Assembly (NCBI GenBank): GCA_013399305.1
Contig: VXAI01000115.1
Span: forward strand, 2,250,782-2,314,781
DNA from: Rostratula benghalensis
Lineage: Eukaryota; Chordata; Aves; Charadriiformes; Rostratulidae
Length of the DNA stretch: 64,000 bases
Reading direction: 5' to 3'
Shown piece after piece: positions 24,905 through 38,100 of the stretch. The notes below the pieces were generated by a model that saw only the letters and a list, made by a program, of their open reading frames with translations, was not told where the DNA came from and made no database searches. The translations under genes were made by a program, and so were the position numbers. The number at the start of each line of letters is the position of its first letter. Within the stretch, counting starts at the first letter, position 1.

Positions 24905-27900
24905 AATGAATATCTTCAAAGAAGCTTGTTCAGTGCAAAACCCTTTCACGGGGTTAGCTGTGCAAACAGCACAAACACCACCACGGAGGGACTGCTAACC
25001 AGAAGGGTTAAATACATCAATTAATGCAGTCTTGAGGTCTCAGAAGACTGCAGAAAATTCCGATGGTCCTAAAGTGTTTTCTGACCTTCCCCAGCGGCTC
25101 CTTGCTTCCTGCTGGAGCCTGCTTACATCCTAATGTTATTCCAACTACATGGTTTCAGCTGAGAGCTGGTGCCTGCACTTGCAGGCAAAATGAGGGAGAG
25201 CCACCTATTGTACTTGGTGGAGACAATGGCAGGAAGAGAGTGTCCAAGCAAGCGCTAATCGGAAGCTGGCCAGGCTCTGACTTTTGCCAAGACTGGAAAT
25301 TTTCATCAGTTTAGAGATCATTTTCAACCAAAAGGCAAGGATGTATCAGAACTAAGAAGCATTACATTAGGATGATATAAACAAACATAGGTCAAGGGTC
25401 ATTCTGTTAGGGAAAGGGGGGGAAATTACTTGTTACAACTTCACGGAAAATAAGCAATTGTATTTCAATACATTATCTCTATTACACAGAGCCCTGCACT
25501 GAGACTGAACCTTCCAGATTAAAATCTTACATTTTGATGTGCTTTGTAATGGAGCTAGGCAGTACCATTTCTTGGAATTAAAGCAGGAGAACTAATAAAA
25601 TGAAATTAAAAAAACCAAACCAACCTCCAACCAAAAATGAGCAAATGATTAAGTAGCTGGACAGGATAAATCTAGCTGAAAATCAGGGCACAGTGGTAAC
25701 TGTGAGATGTGGGGATATGGTAAGAGAATGCCATGAACTGAAATATACACAGAAAAAAGTTGTTGATAAACAGGTGAAAGAAAAAAATTTCTCAAAACCA
25801 TTTCTGACGCCTGATAAAGGTGTCTAAACATTTAGCAAAAGGTTATCATCCAAACACTTTCTTTCCCCTGGAGTTTCTTAAGTCGCATCTTTTTCTAAAA
25901 ACCTACCAATGCTGCATCTGATGTTTTCAATGTTCCTGTCTATTCTCCCCATTCAACACAAACCATAACGACATAGGGAAAAGAAACATAAATAAAAGAT
26001 CAGAACCTTCACTTTTTTATCAATAAAGGCAGTTGGAGCTCTTTAGTTTACACGTAAAAGTTAAGATAACTAAACTTTTTAAGGCAGATAGCATGATAAT
26101 GATTAGCTTTTTGCAGTGATGTGCACCAAAGACTGCGTTTCCAGCTAGTTTGACCACAGTAACTATGCAGAGGTCCATCTGCAGCCAAGCACAGCAAAAG
26201 GCACACACAGCATTATCTAACACTCATTTTTTTCTGTGAGGCTACAAGATTCATAACAGTCTCTGTGACAGAAGACGAAACAAGTTGTTCCAGGAGCAGA
26301 ACGAAGTAAATCTGTTCCTGTTTTTCTCCTTACACCTCCTGCTGCACTACTCCTGCCACCCCCATCGCCTGCAGAATCCACACTATGCCCCCTTGCTATG
26401 TGACTGCCTTCGCACCCCTAGGTCCTTCTCATACCTTCAGCTCCCCCATTGCAATCTCCAAAATGCCCTCAAAGTGTACCCCATCTCCCCTGGTGTTGCC
26501 CACCCTACCTTCGTTGGGCTGGGCAGCCAAAGCCGGTGCCCAGCACCCCCGCTGCCTTCCAGCCCTGCCTGGACTCAGCAAGGAGCTGGGATCCCTTTGG
26601 GTTCTCCTCCAGTGGGGGACACCAACCAGCAATGACCCTCCCAGGCAATGAGTTGGAGAAAACCAGTTAGTTTATCTCTGCCAGTCTGTCAAGTTTCTTT
26701 AAAGTTGGCCGAGTTATCAAGGGTGGACAGATGGACGGACAATGACAGCTGACTGTGACAGCATGACTAGTGTAAGCTTCATTTCCTTAGGAAACAAGTC
26801 TAAAATTATCATTTAGTAGGATGACTAGTCATACCTAAGCAAGAATAAAGTTAGGATTATTATAAACATCGTATGCATCTATAATAAAGATTACAACTCC
26901 ATTAAAAAAAAAAGCACAATCTCCATGAGTCATCCCTGCAAGAGTAAATACTACCATAACTTGTTACTAACAGAAATAGAAATACTACTATTTGTAAGGG
27001 CATGTTCTTATGTCTAAATTGAATGAAACCCACGTAAGCAATTCCACAGAAAACAAAGCATTCAAGTACTTTAGGAGTAACATTTGGAAGAGTCAAATGT
27101 ATCTGTAATTACAATCATAATTTTGTCATTTTTATTTTCTTTATTTTAACGAAAACTTATTGACTAGTGAAATACAACTACATTTTCCCATTCTGACATT
27201 GGTTACAGTGCACCTGGAGACATAATCCTTTGTAATACAACTAGCTGTCAGAAGAAGAATCCTAAAGCAATGGATTAGCTTTGAAGCGAGGGGGAAAGAG
27301 TGTGAGCAAAAGCATTGCAAAGCAGCAGAAAGATTGTTTTATGTTAGGGTGTCTCATAGGAAATAACACTGTTCACAATCTAGAGCTGACCCACGCTAAA
27401 TTAGTTCACATTCAGGTAAAAGCAGGTTTAATTTTTAGGTGGACATATTGCTGAGATTAAAAGCCCAAACTGGTGAGCAACATTTTCAGAGAAGGGATCC
27501 ACTGCAAACCCCCCTTCTCTCTGCAGTGAAAGAAACCCTCCGGCCCCAAGGAGACTCAGAAACGTGCCTGCTGCATTACTTCGTGCCCTCTTCCTTTCCT
27601 TGCTTCCTTGCTCTGTGGACCTAAAGAACAGCTTGTTTTGTGAGCAGCAAGCGAAGGAAGACCAGTTTCCTATGAATTCACTTCCTGTCCCTTCAGTCCC
27701 TATTGTGCAAACCCCAGCTTCGCACCCTTTCACTACCAGCTTGTCCTTGTGATGGCCTTCCCATGGTACCCCCATAGGTCCTCCAGCTTGCAGCTCCACT
27801 GCTCTCTTCCTGCAACTCTTCCAGCCTTCCCACCTCTTGCTCCTTAAATTACATAAATGTCTTTAGCTGCCCACCAATCCCAAACCTCGATTGCTGGAAT

Positions 27901-29148
27901 TCCCTTCTGGTCTGATGCTGTGATAGTGCCAGGTCCCCTCTATCCTCACCCACGTCTTTTGCCACGCTGCTCCTGGCCAGCTTGGCCTCCTGTCAGCCAG
28001 CACAGATGCCCCAACTACCCAGCCTTCTCCTGCTAAAACCAAAGGGAGGGTTTCTCTCTCTTTCTTCTGCCTTCAGTGAAGGGACTAAAACAAGGCTGAG
28101 TAGCTGCAGTCTTTATGAATACTAGTACTTAAGGTTAAATAATTCTAAAATTTTGTCCAAACACACACTTTATCAAATAAAGGCATAACATTTATACAGA
28201 AATGGGTATTTTTTCGCCACTAGTAAATATTCATATTCCATTTACTCATTATGGCTTATAATATGTACTACCTTTAAAAGAAAAGGCCCATTTACAAAAC
28301 AAGTGTCTTTTCCTAATTTTAGGAAGGCTTAACTTGATGAGTCTTTCCATGCTTCTGCGAGCTGGTGTCTTGGCCTGAAACTGATAAGTGACCACATTTT
28401 GTATTGTAACTGCTTTTGCTCATCCCAGAGGTGAAAGGACAGATTCACTGATGTGGTTGTATAATGCATGTCCTCAGGCTTATCTGTACTCACATTTATT
28501 TCATTAAGTTCTATTTAAGAATAACATACACTGAACACTGAAGATATTTGCAGCCAAATTGTCTAGCATCTCCCTCCCAAGACTGTTCCCTAAATTTATT
28601 ACATCTTGCATGTAGCTTAACTTTTAAATATACCAAATACAGTTGCATTTCTTTTCCAAATGAATTGTATTTGATATCTCAAATTACTGACTTTTCCATT
28701 TTTCCATCTTCTGTGTATAAAAACAGGTCAGTCAATACCCAAATCCATTTCCGAAAAATAGTTTGCAAGTGAAACTAGTGTCATCTGAGTTCTCCCAACC
28801 TATCTTTTCTAAAACCTTCTCTGATTTTAATACATAAAAAATGAGCAAAAATGTCTTCTGTAGCTTACCCAGTGCATAGCATCAAATTAACAGGGAAAAA
28901 AAAAAAAAAAAACCCCAGAAAAAAGGCCTTTCAGAAAACAGGTGCAATACAAGAAAACTGTACTGCTTTGAGAAATCATGATAAAAATGCTGAATGATTT
29001 CCAGAACAGGATTCCTCAAATCCTGACCTCGATGAAAGAGATCACACCACTAAATATGCCAGCCACAACTGCTTAAGAAGCCTCCAACATCTTATGAAAA
29101 TAAAGAGCAGTTAAGGAGGAACTGCCCACACACGCCCCTCCCTAAAGT

Positions 29149-29191
29149 AAGTGACCTTAGAACAATTTAAAAAAAGTGACCTTAGAACAAT
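29149..29191 (+). repeat. Tandem pair of an 18-bp unit
   Basis: AAGTGACCTTAGAACAAT occurs at 29149-29166 and again, identical, at 29174-29191, separated by seven bases. It is a local slippage-type duplication in intron sequence. Confidence 0.9.
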
Positions 29192-32100
29192 AAAAGCCAC
29201 TGCAAAACCAACAAAAAAAGTACCTCAATACAACTGTGTTCTTGGAAACTACTTCCTCTTTAAGGGACTAGACTTCTGCTAAATGGTGTCCTTCACTTTT
29301 GGGGTACCTAGTTTTTAACTCATTAAATATACATCTGGAGATATAACAAGAAACGCTGCAGAGTAACAGCTGTTACCTTCCCTCTCCTTCTGGCAATTAG
29401 AAAATCAACTGTTTATATATTTTCTTTTATTGCTATATTTACAAATTTCTTAACAGGTACTTTTGCATTTAAGTCAGGACTGATTTTTGTATGATGGATT
29501 CCACCTTTAACGTTTTAAATCAGTTTTCCATCAGTTATTATATAGTATTACAAAACTGTAAATCAACAAAAAATTAACTCAAGTATGATAAGGGTCATCA
29601 AATAGGTATGTCTTGAATTAATAGTACATCAAACACTGTGAGATACTGTCTTTCCTAGTCTGTTTACAAACACAACAAGCTTTTTTTCCAATCAAAAACC
29701 TAAATGATGCTGTACTACCTAGTCAAAACACAGGAACTGATGCTAGAGACAAATTAAAAGCGTATTTACATGTACAGCCAGAAAAAAGGTGGGTAGAAAA
29801 TGGTAGATTTCATTTTTATCTCTCGAAACTAAATTTTGTAGATGTTTTTATTTTTTACATCCTCCAGAAACAGAAGTGCGATGCTCTGCCCACTTGGAAA
29901 GGCAGGCACGACTAGTGAAGATCCCTGCCTTCCCACCTCCTGCCTCCCTGCCGATCCCCAAAGTTGCCCAAACCAGCCATGCCTTCCCCCATAAAGACTC
30001 GCTTTGGGTCAGTACCCCAAAAATCAACCTGTAATGCATGGGCTTGCAGTTCAAGGGCTGCGCGCCGCCTCCCTCCTTGCATGCGGTACCGCCCTTGCCC
30101 AACTTCCCAGTTTGCACTGGATGGCAACGCCTCCCAGCGTGATGTTCAACTCGAGCACCACGCTCAGCTTCAGGACTTGAATCTGCAGCTACTGGGTATC
30201 AATATCAAACTGACTAGTATATAAAAACAAAGGTATGGAAAAGAGGAGGAAAAAGGGAGAAAACCCCGAGAGATGGTGACTTCAGCTTCTGCCTTGAATC
30301 TTACCCGTGCAGCCACAACTCTCACACAAGCTGCCAAAGCATGGGTTTTAGCTGCAACATGAATGAGTATTTGAAAATTTATTTATGGGGGGAAAAAAAA
30401 ATAATTAAAACCAGGATTTTTTCACTGGCATTACGTATTACCCAGTAACTGAAATTTCTTCATGTTACTGGTCATTATTCTCTGAATTAAAGAAACACGA
30501 AAGCAGTTATTTGTAAAATTTTTTTCATACAAAGTTTCATGCATCTCAACTTATGTACTCTCCTTCTAGAGTAAAATGCTTTAAACAGTACTACTTGCTT
30601 TATGCTCAAAAACAAAAATCACAGAAGCCACCAGAAAGAGCATAAGTACAGAACAATTTTTAATGAAAATATTTTCATTATAATCAGATTTTTAAAATAA
30701 TGTTTTTCTTCTTTGAAAAGAAACCCATTATGATTCAAATTGAAACAAGGCACATTAGAGCTGAAAAAAATGTAACATTGCTATAGCCTATTAAGACAAC
30801 TTCCATTTAACAGCTGAAACATTCAAGGAAAACAAGATTGAGGTTGATAAATTTAAGGAAGTCAAACTAACAAGCTAGGAGAACTCCCAGTATAAACACT
30901 GAGAGCAAGAGCTTGTTCAAATACTGAATAATTATAGTCATCCCTGAAAGAGTTAGAAAACATATTTTTAAATAGTTTCTGTTAAGTTTAATGGCTTATA
31001 CAAGAAGTTAAGAAATCAGTTTCAGCTGAGATGGGAATACATTTTAGTTCCCCCCCCAAATATGAAGCTGAGTTTTACAGAAAAGTTCTCCAAGTTCTAA
31101 AAAATTTCAAAGAGAAGCTAACCAGAAATTCTCATTCAATTTACCAATCAAGTGGTTTGTGTTAGACGTAGCAGAAACAAGCAAGTTTATCAAACCCCAT
31201 TTTTATTTACAGGTAACATTTACTCAACATGTTAGCCAATTTTTATTTGAGGTACTTCAAATCACGATTGCATTTTAATAACATTGCAATTCCATCTGGC
31301 TTCACACATTGCAGTTAATAAAATGATCCTTTTCTGTTTGTCAAGTTATTAATCTTCTAATACTAAGGCTCTGAATTATATTGCATATTAATACATATAG
31401 TTAATAAGTATGCCAAGTGTACACTATCTTTTTTAAAAAAAAATGTATTAAGAAAGAAGTAATTAACTTCTCAGGAAAAAATCTTAAGAAAACCATGAAA
31501 CTATGTAAATTAAGCATTAATCCAATACAGAGATAAACACATAACTTCTTGACAGCTGGAATGTCCAGTTCAGACATTCATTTAGCTCTGTGTTATTTAT
31601 TATAATTATAAATTTAAATTAACTTGTCTTTTCTTTAGTAAAAAGGAATTCAGCAGACTGAAGTTTCTTCTGTTACCCAGAAAGAAAACCCAACCATTTC
31701 CGCACATTTGCAGTCTGCAGCCTCCCACCCCCTCCTTCATCTCCTCCACCTACACGTCCAGTTTCCAAGCGAACACTCCAAGGCTGAGATCCACACGGGA
31801 CAGTCAGTGCTTCAGAAGCAACATTTCCAAAAATCACACTCTTTAAAGGACACTGCTATAAATGCCAGAAATCTTCGACTGCATTTGTGATACAGAAATG
31901 AAGTCTTATCTATTAATGATGTTTTATATCTTTTTTAAGAAGCTCGGTATCACAAAAAAAAAAAAAGCCACACTAGAACAAAGCAGAAAAGGGAAACTCT
32001 CCTTTAAATGTCAAAGTGATATTCTGACATTTCAACAACCAGGCTGCTTTATCACTGCGTTTTTCAAATACACAAAAAAGTAGTGTCAAAGTTTCCCATA

Positions 32101-35100
32101 CATCAAACACTATTTGCTGTGGAGACTTCCATAAAGAAATCAACTAAAAAATGTATTAAAAACAACTACTTCATTAATTCTTGTAATTTAGGCATGTTTA
32201 ACACAGTCTATCTGCCATCAGGAAAGGTGCATTCAAATTCCTGCAACCAGATCACGAGTTTCTTGTACCTGGAGCTTTTTAGACCAAGAGCTTAAAATAA
32301 AAGATGTACCATAGAGATGTACGAGGACAGTTTTCCAAAGGGGTCAAACACATCATCTGAAGGCTTCCATCAACACCACCTCTTCACCCCAGTGAAGAGT
32401 GAAGTAGAGGAAAAATGAAAATGGCCTTATGATTTTAAATGCTCTATAGAATAGGAAAACTGCTGCCTCGGTCTCAAGTGGAGGTCACATGAAATAAATG
32501 GGGTTTCTCAAGATCCATGGTTCCATTTTCTGTCTATAAATTTAAATTGAAGACAGCTTGCTTTAAACACACAGTCTTTGCTTTCAAATAGAGACTTTTT
32601 AAAAGATATTTCTATCTACTTTGTAATCTTATTAATTGTGCTGTCATGATTTTGTAGGATGCTCCCGTTAAGGAAAAACAACCATGACTACCTGAAACCA
32701 AAGACAGCCCTATCATTCCAAGAACAGATTTATAAGTTATGGAGAGAAGGCACAGTAGCCCTCTGGGACTTCCCAGTGTGTTCTGTTCCTGTGTTGTAGA
32801 GAAGGAAAGCTGCACTGTTTTGCCTCTCCTTCACAAGCACTAACAGAACACTGACATAGAAATCCCTAATGTGTATGAGGTGCTCCAATCCACCTCAATA
32901 CATGCTTCTGTCCCTCAGTAAGTACACCACAGCTAATGTTTCCCCTCCTCCTCCAGCATTTGATGGAAAGATGATTTATATTTGGTTACTTCACATTTAT
33001 ATGGAGTCAATGAGGTGCACAGGACAGCTTGGAATATAAATCCAACTTGCTAACATGAACCCACTCAATTTTTCATTTTTCTAAAAAATAAGTAATACAG
33101 CAAGTACAAAGTAGACTACCCTGAACTCTTCCAGATAACTGAGATTGAATCATTCTATTTTGGGTATGGGTAATTATTGTACTAACTTGGAAGTTTCGTT
33201 TCTTGTTTGCTCAAATTTGCTCTCAATTCTCTACATGAAAATGAAAGACTTAATAAGGTGTCAGAAATACAGATTGAAGTTCAGATCCTCAAGCCTAAAC
33301 CTGAACAGATAAATTGCAAAGCAGTGATTATACAGCCCCTCAACTCAAAGATACACATTAGAAGATGATGATGCAAATAATGCCTAAATCTCTTGGCAGT
33401 AAAGCGCTCAAGACAGTCCCTCCTGAATGTAACGTGGTCAGCTACTTTTTTCTGTTACTGTGTTTTACTCCAGCTGGCCCATACCAACACCAAACATGAG
33501 GTAAAGCCCTGATAATTCTACCATAAAGTCAGGATGACAATGCTGCACAAGTATCTCCAAACATTAAATAAATACCATGTTACAAGAAAATCCAAGGGGT
33601 GTGTTACTTTTTTCCTTTGGAAATTTCAGAACCCCTTAGAAGCCCGTCACAGATCTGCAATTTTATTCAAAGCTCCTTTTAGAAAAGGAAATCAAAGCAA
33701 ATATCATCTTTTCTTCCCCAACTTCCTCTCTGAATTGCAATGTCCACAGCTTCATTAATCAAGGGCCTTCAGGTTATTTGCAACTACAGACACAAAACCA
33801 GGCTTCCCCATGACAGAAGAGGAAATAACAGTGGAAAATGGTTCATTTACTAAAAAAGCCTCTCTCCTCTGAGGTTTGGCCCTCACAACCAAAATACAAA
33901 ACCGCACCACTCACACACAGACTAAAGCAATTTCTTCTGTAGACTAAAACTCAATAATGAATTACTAAGTAATGCAGTAATAAATTTAGCTCCTGTTCTG
34001 GAGAACAACTTCCAAGAATGAACAATTCAAAAAATAACTTACAGGCTTGTAAACTGGTAGAGCCCATGTACAAGAACAGCGTTTTCACTACATCAAAATA
34101 CATTTTCCCTTTCTTTTTTCTTTCACTTCCCATTTTCTTTCATTTACAAGGCCTTAAGGACTGCTAAGCAGGAACGATGGCAATGATAGTATATAGCTTA
34201 GGTGGCCTACCACCAAGGTCCTCAATTAATTTGCTGGTGCAAAATGCAGCTACAAGGAGTCACCTAGTAGAAACAGCACCCCTGAACGTCCACCTGGCCA
34301 ACCTGACCACCCATTCCCATGAAGAGGGGTGTCTGCCCAAATCTGTTTGTTGAGACCAGAAAAACTACTTGTCAGTAAACAATGTTTACCACTGAAGTGA
34401 CTCTCAAAGAAGGCCATCTCTGCCATGGGAATGCTCCTCCTTAAAAACAAGAGAGGTGGGTATTTTCTCTCCTGCAGCAGGTTTATGCTGCCTGTCCACG
34501 TACTTTGCACGCATCTCGGTTCCTGCTTAATGGACACGCTCCACAAAACATTTTTGATACTCAGAAAGGAAGGAAATCTCTTGTACATTCTTAGACAAAA
34601 CCCATTTTCTTTGTGGAGTGAACACTAATTTAGAAATTTTGTTTGCATGATATGAAAACATGTCACGGAATGGCCAATTAGTGTTCAAGTCTCCAAAAAT
34701 CCTGAGAAACAGAAAGCAATGGAACCCAAGTGGGACCATGCAGAGAAAAAGAAACAGATAAATACTCCAGAAGACCTTGGAAAACTAAATGTTAAGACAG
34801 CCCAAGGCCTCAAAAAAAGAGATTCAGTAATATTGAAATAATTATTTAGAGATGCATATTGGAGGAAGTACCCATATATAAGTGAGAAGAATTCCCTAAT
34901 GGTGCTAAGATGGTAGAAAGAGCAGAAAATAGCTTGTCCTGTGAGTCACTGGAATTCTTTGAAAAATAGTGTCCCAAGTGTAATACACCACAGTAGTGAT
35001 TTTTGCCAGCCATCTTGGTTTGGTCTTTAGAAGGCCGACCCCTCTACACATGCCAGGACTCAAAATCAGCTACCATTGACTGTTTCTTTCTCTGCTACCA

Positions 35101-38100
35101 CCCTCACACACGAGGACATGAAGCTAGAGGAGAGGACAGGATGCAGAACACAGAGAGACCGTTTTTTTTCTGAAGAACTGTGGTGACTGCATGCCCCCAT
35201 AAGCACACACTTATGAGCAGGGTGCAACCTGGGCAGCAGAGTGCAGTATGGTGACCTGCACCGCAGCCTCACCAGAGTTCTGCTGCTTCAGCAGCCTTTG
35301 GTCCTCCCAGGAACCTGAGGAACAGGAAGACACAATGCAAGAAATCCAGCACAAGACACTACTTGAAAAAAAAAAAAAGAAAAACCCCAAAACCAACCGT
35401 GCTCTATTTTCACTGCCTCAGAAGAAGAGACAAAATGAGCAGATTGCTTGAAGGATTTTATTCTATGGAAAAAAGTGAAACATCAGAAGAATTGAGGGTT
35501 CAGATACAAACTTTTAACACTAAGAGAGCAAAAGGCTCTGACTCAACGGCTGGAACAAGGTGTAGGAAGAGCTACCGGCAATGAGGTGACTCGCTTTAAT
35601 ACGGAACAATGCTACCCTGCAAGCTCATTTTTGGGATTCCTCAATTTTATGTTAAAATATAACATGCTCAGAGAGGGGCAAAACCAAAGGTCCTTGAAAG
35701 GGACAGCTGTAGGAAGTAATACCACCAAAGATACCAGTACATGCAGCCATATTGAGTTAAAGCCATCCTTTTATCTTTTCAAAAAAGCATTATGACTAAA
35801 ATAAAAGCTCGTACTGCAATCTGTAAATGTCAAATTTCTTTAGGCTTTCAGCCTTACAACATTTTACTGCAACTATCACATTAGAAAAATCTACTGACAG
35901 GTAGAACACATCATGGTTTCCATTAAATGTCTCCTTCAAACACTGGAAGCAGCAAATCTTTTGAAGAATCCATCCCAATAAACAATTCATGTACAACAAA
36001 GTTTCAGCAGAATATAATACATGCAATTGTAACCTGAAAAAGGAGCAAACTTCTGCTCCCATCACTAGCTGCCACTGGAGCTCAGGGCACTGCAACAAGC
36101 TGCTTTTGGCTTTTCACTTCAGATCAGCTAAAGGGCCTGTTGTTTACATCTGGCAAAGAAAGTTTTTAGTCAAGCAGTAAAAGAAGCACTACTCTGTGCC
36201 TTGAGTTCTCCAAAATATTTACAATTTTCTTTGCATTCAAGTCTTTTTGCTGCATATAACAAAAAAGCATTAAGTTTGTGCTTTATTTTCTTTGGTGGTT
36301 TTTGGGTGGGGTTTTTTTGTTTGTTTGTTTTGGGGCTGTTTTGCATTAGTCTGCTCTGCAATTTTCAATTTTTCTTCCTTCTTAAGCACATGTTCGTTTA
36401 GAAATTATAACACAGTATTTTTCTGAAAGTCTTATTTTAGTTCCACAAAGCAGAGACTTCAGTTCCTTTAATACTACTTTCAGTGGACATAGTTGATATG
36501 CATACAATAGGTCCATAAGTATGAATTTGTGAGTTCGTTTTGCACTCTGGGTAACTATTTTAACATGCATAACAGTAACACTAATTCAAAATGAATATTC
36601 TGCTGCCATTGTGTATGTATCTAATTGATAGTGAGACAGCAGACCCTACCATTTTAACAATATCTCCTTGTATCATTTTCATTATGCAAAGCTAATGCTA
36701 TTGAGTATGTTCTCTATATTTTCAAAGATCATCAATGACCTGAAAATAGCCACTTAAGCTAAGTCTAGGTTTTGATGATGACCATGAGGCAGTTGTATTT
36801 CCAGAAAGTAGCAAAGCATTTGAATTCCTTATCAGACAAGTCATCCGCTATCACTCCAGTGTCAGCTGCACTGCCAGCTCCTAATTCCACATGCTCTAGT
36901 TGAGAATGGAATAAACCTCTTCTCTGTATTTTGAAATCACTGTGTGCATTTCCCATTTCTACTTTCTCAGCATCTGATGACAGTAATCCATGCAGTCAGA
37001 CTGATCTATTATTACTGTGATGATGGAAGAAACCCAGTTGTTCCAGGTTTGTTGTTTTTTTTTTTAAACAAACCAAACCAAACAAAACCACCAAAGACAC
37101 CACACCTAAAAAGAGTTCCCATCAGCTTCCCTCACTACCACAAAACCATGTTCCTCAATTTCATCACTGGTGAAGAGTCACACTGTTGCCACGCTGCCCC
37201 AGAAACAAACACACTTTGAGCAATGCAACTCAAAAACAGGATAAAGCACTGCAGCAAAAGTGAACAAATTCAACAACGGAGTAAGGTATTTTAACACACA
37301 GATTCTAGGAAACTGAGGAAGAATTTGTGCTGCATATAAAAGCTTCAACTACTTCCTCTCTGTAAAAACAAACTTAAATTCCTGTATATTGACTGCTTAA
37401 AAGTGCCAATAGAGATGACTTATCCTCAGCCAATCCTCCAAGAGACATGACAGATGTGCTACTACTTCATGTCCACATTTTCTGACAAGCTAAAGATCTT
37501 CAAAAATAACAAATTGACGCAGGAAAAATACTTTTATTTGTGTTGAATTTCTACAAGGGGATTTTAACTGCTAACTTCAACTAGAAGTGTTTGACCAAAC
37601 TAAAGAATTCATATAATTCCTTCTTTGCAATCTTTGTGTGATAAATAATTTGGCAAGTAGCAACACACTGTAAAGTCCTGAAGACTAGTTCATTATATTT
37701 ATTTTTTAAAATAAAATTTATAGAATGCCTGCTCTTGAGTGGAGAGACTAGCATTTCTTACAGGTCTGTGACAAGGAAGTCCGACAACATCAGGAACTTG
37801 AAGTTCTAAAGAGATTAAAATAACTTGTTTGTCTTATAACACAGCTCTGCTTGTATTAACATGAGCTCTACAAAGCTGGAGAGCCTGTGCTATACAACAA
37901 TGTACTACTTATACAATGACATCGTATTTATTTTTATTTCCACCGTTCCTTCATTCTGTAGCAAGTTTTATACCCACAGAGTGTCCAGGAAATACTAAAA
38001 TTGAAAATAACTAATGGAAATATTTTCAAATTCCTACTTGGCAATACTGCTGATTTAATGTATTTTCTGTGATCTTGCAGCTAATATGGCTAAGGCAGTT

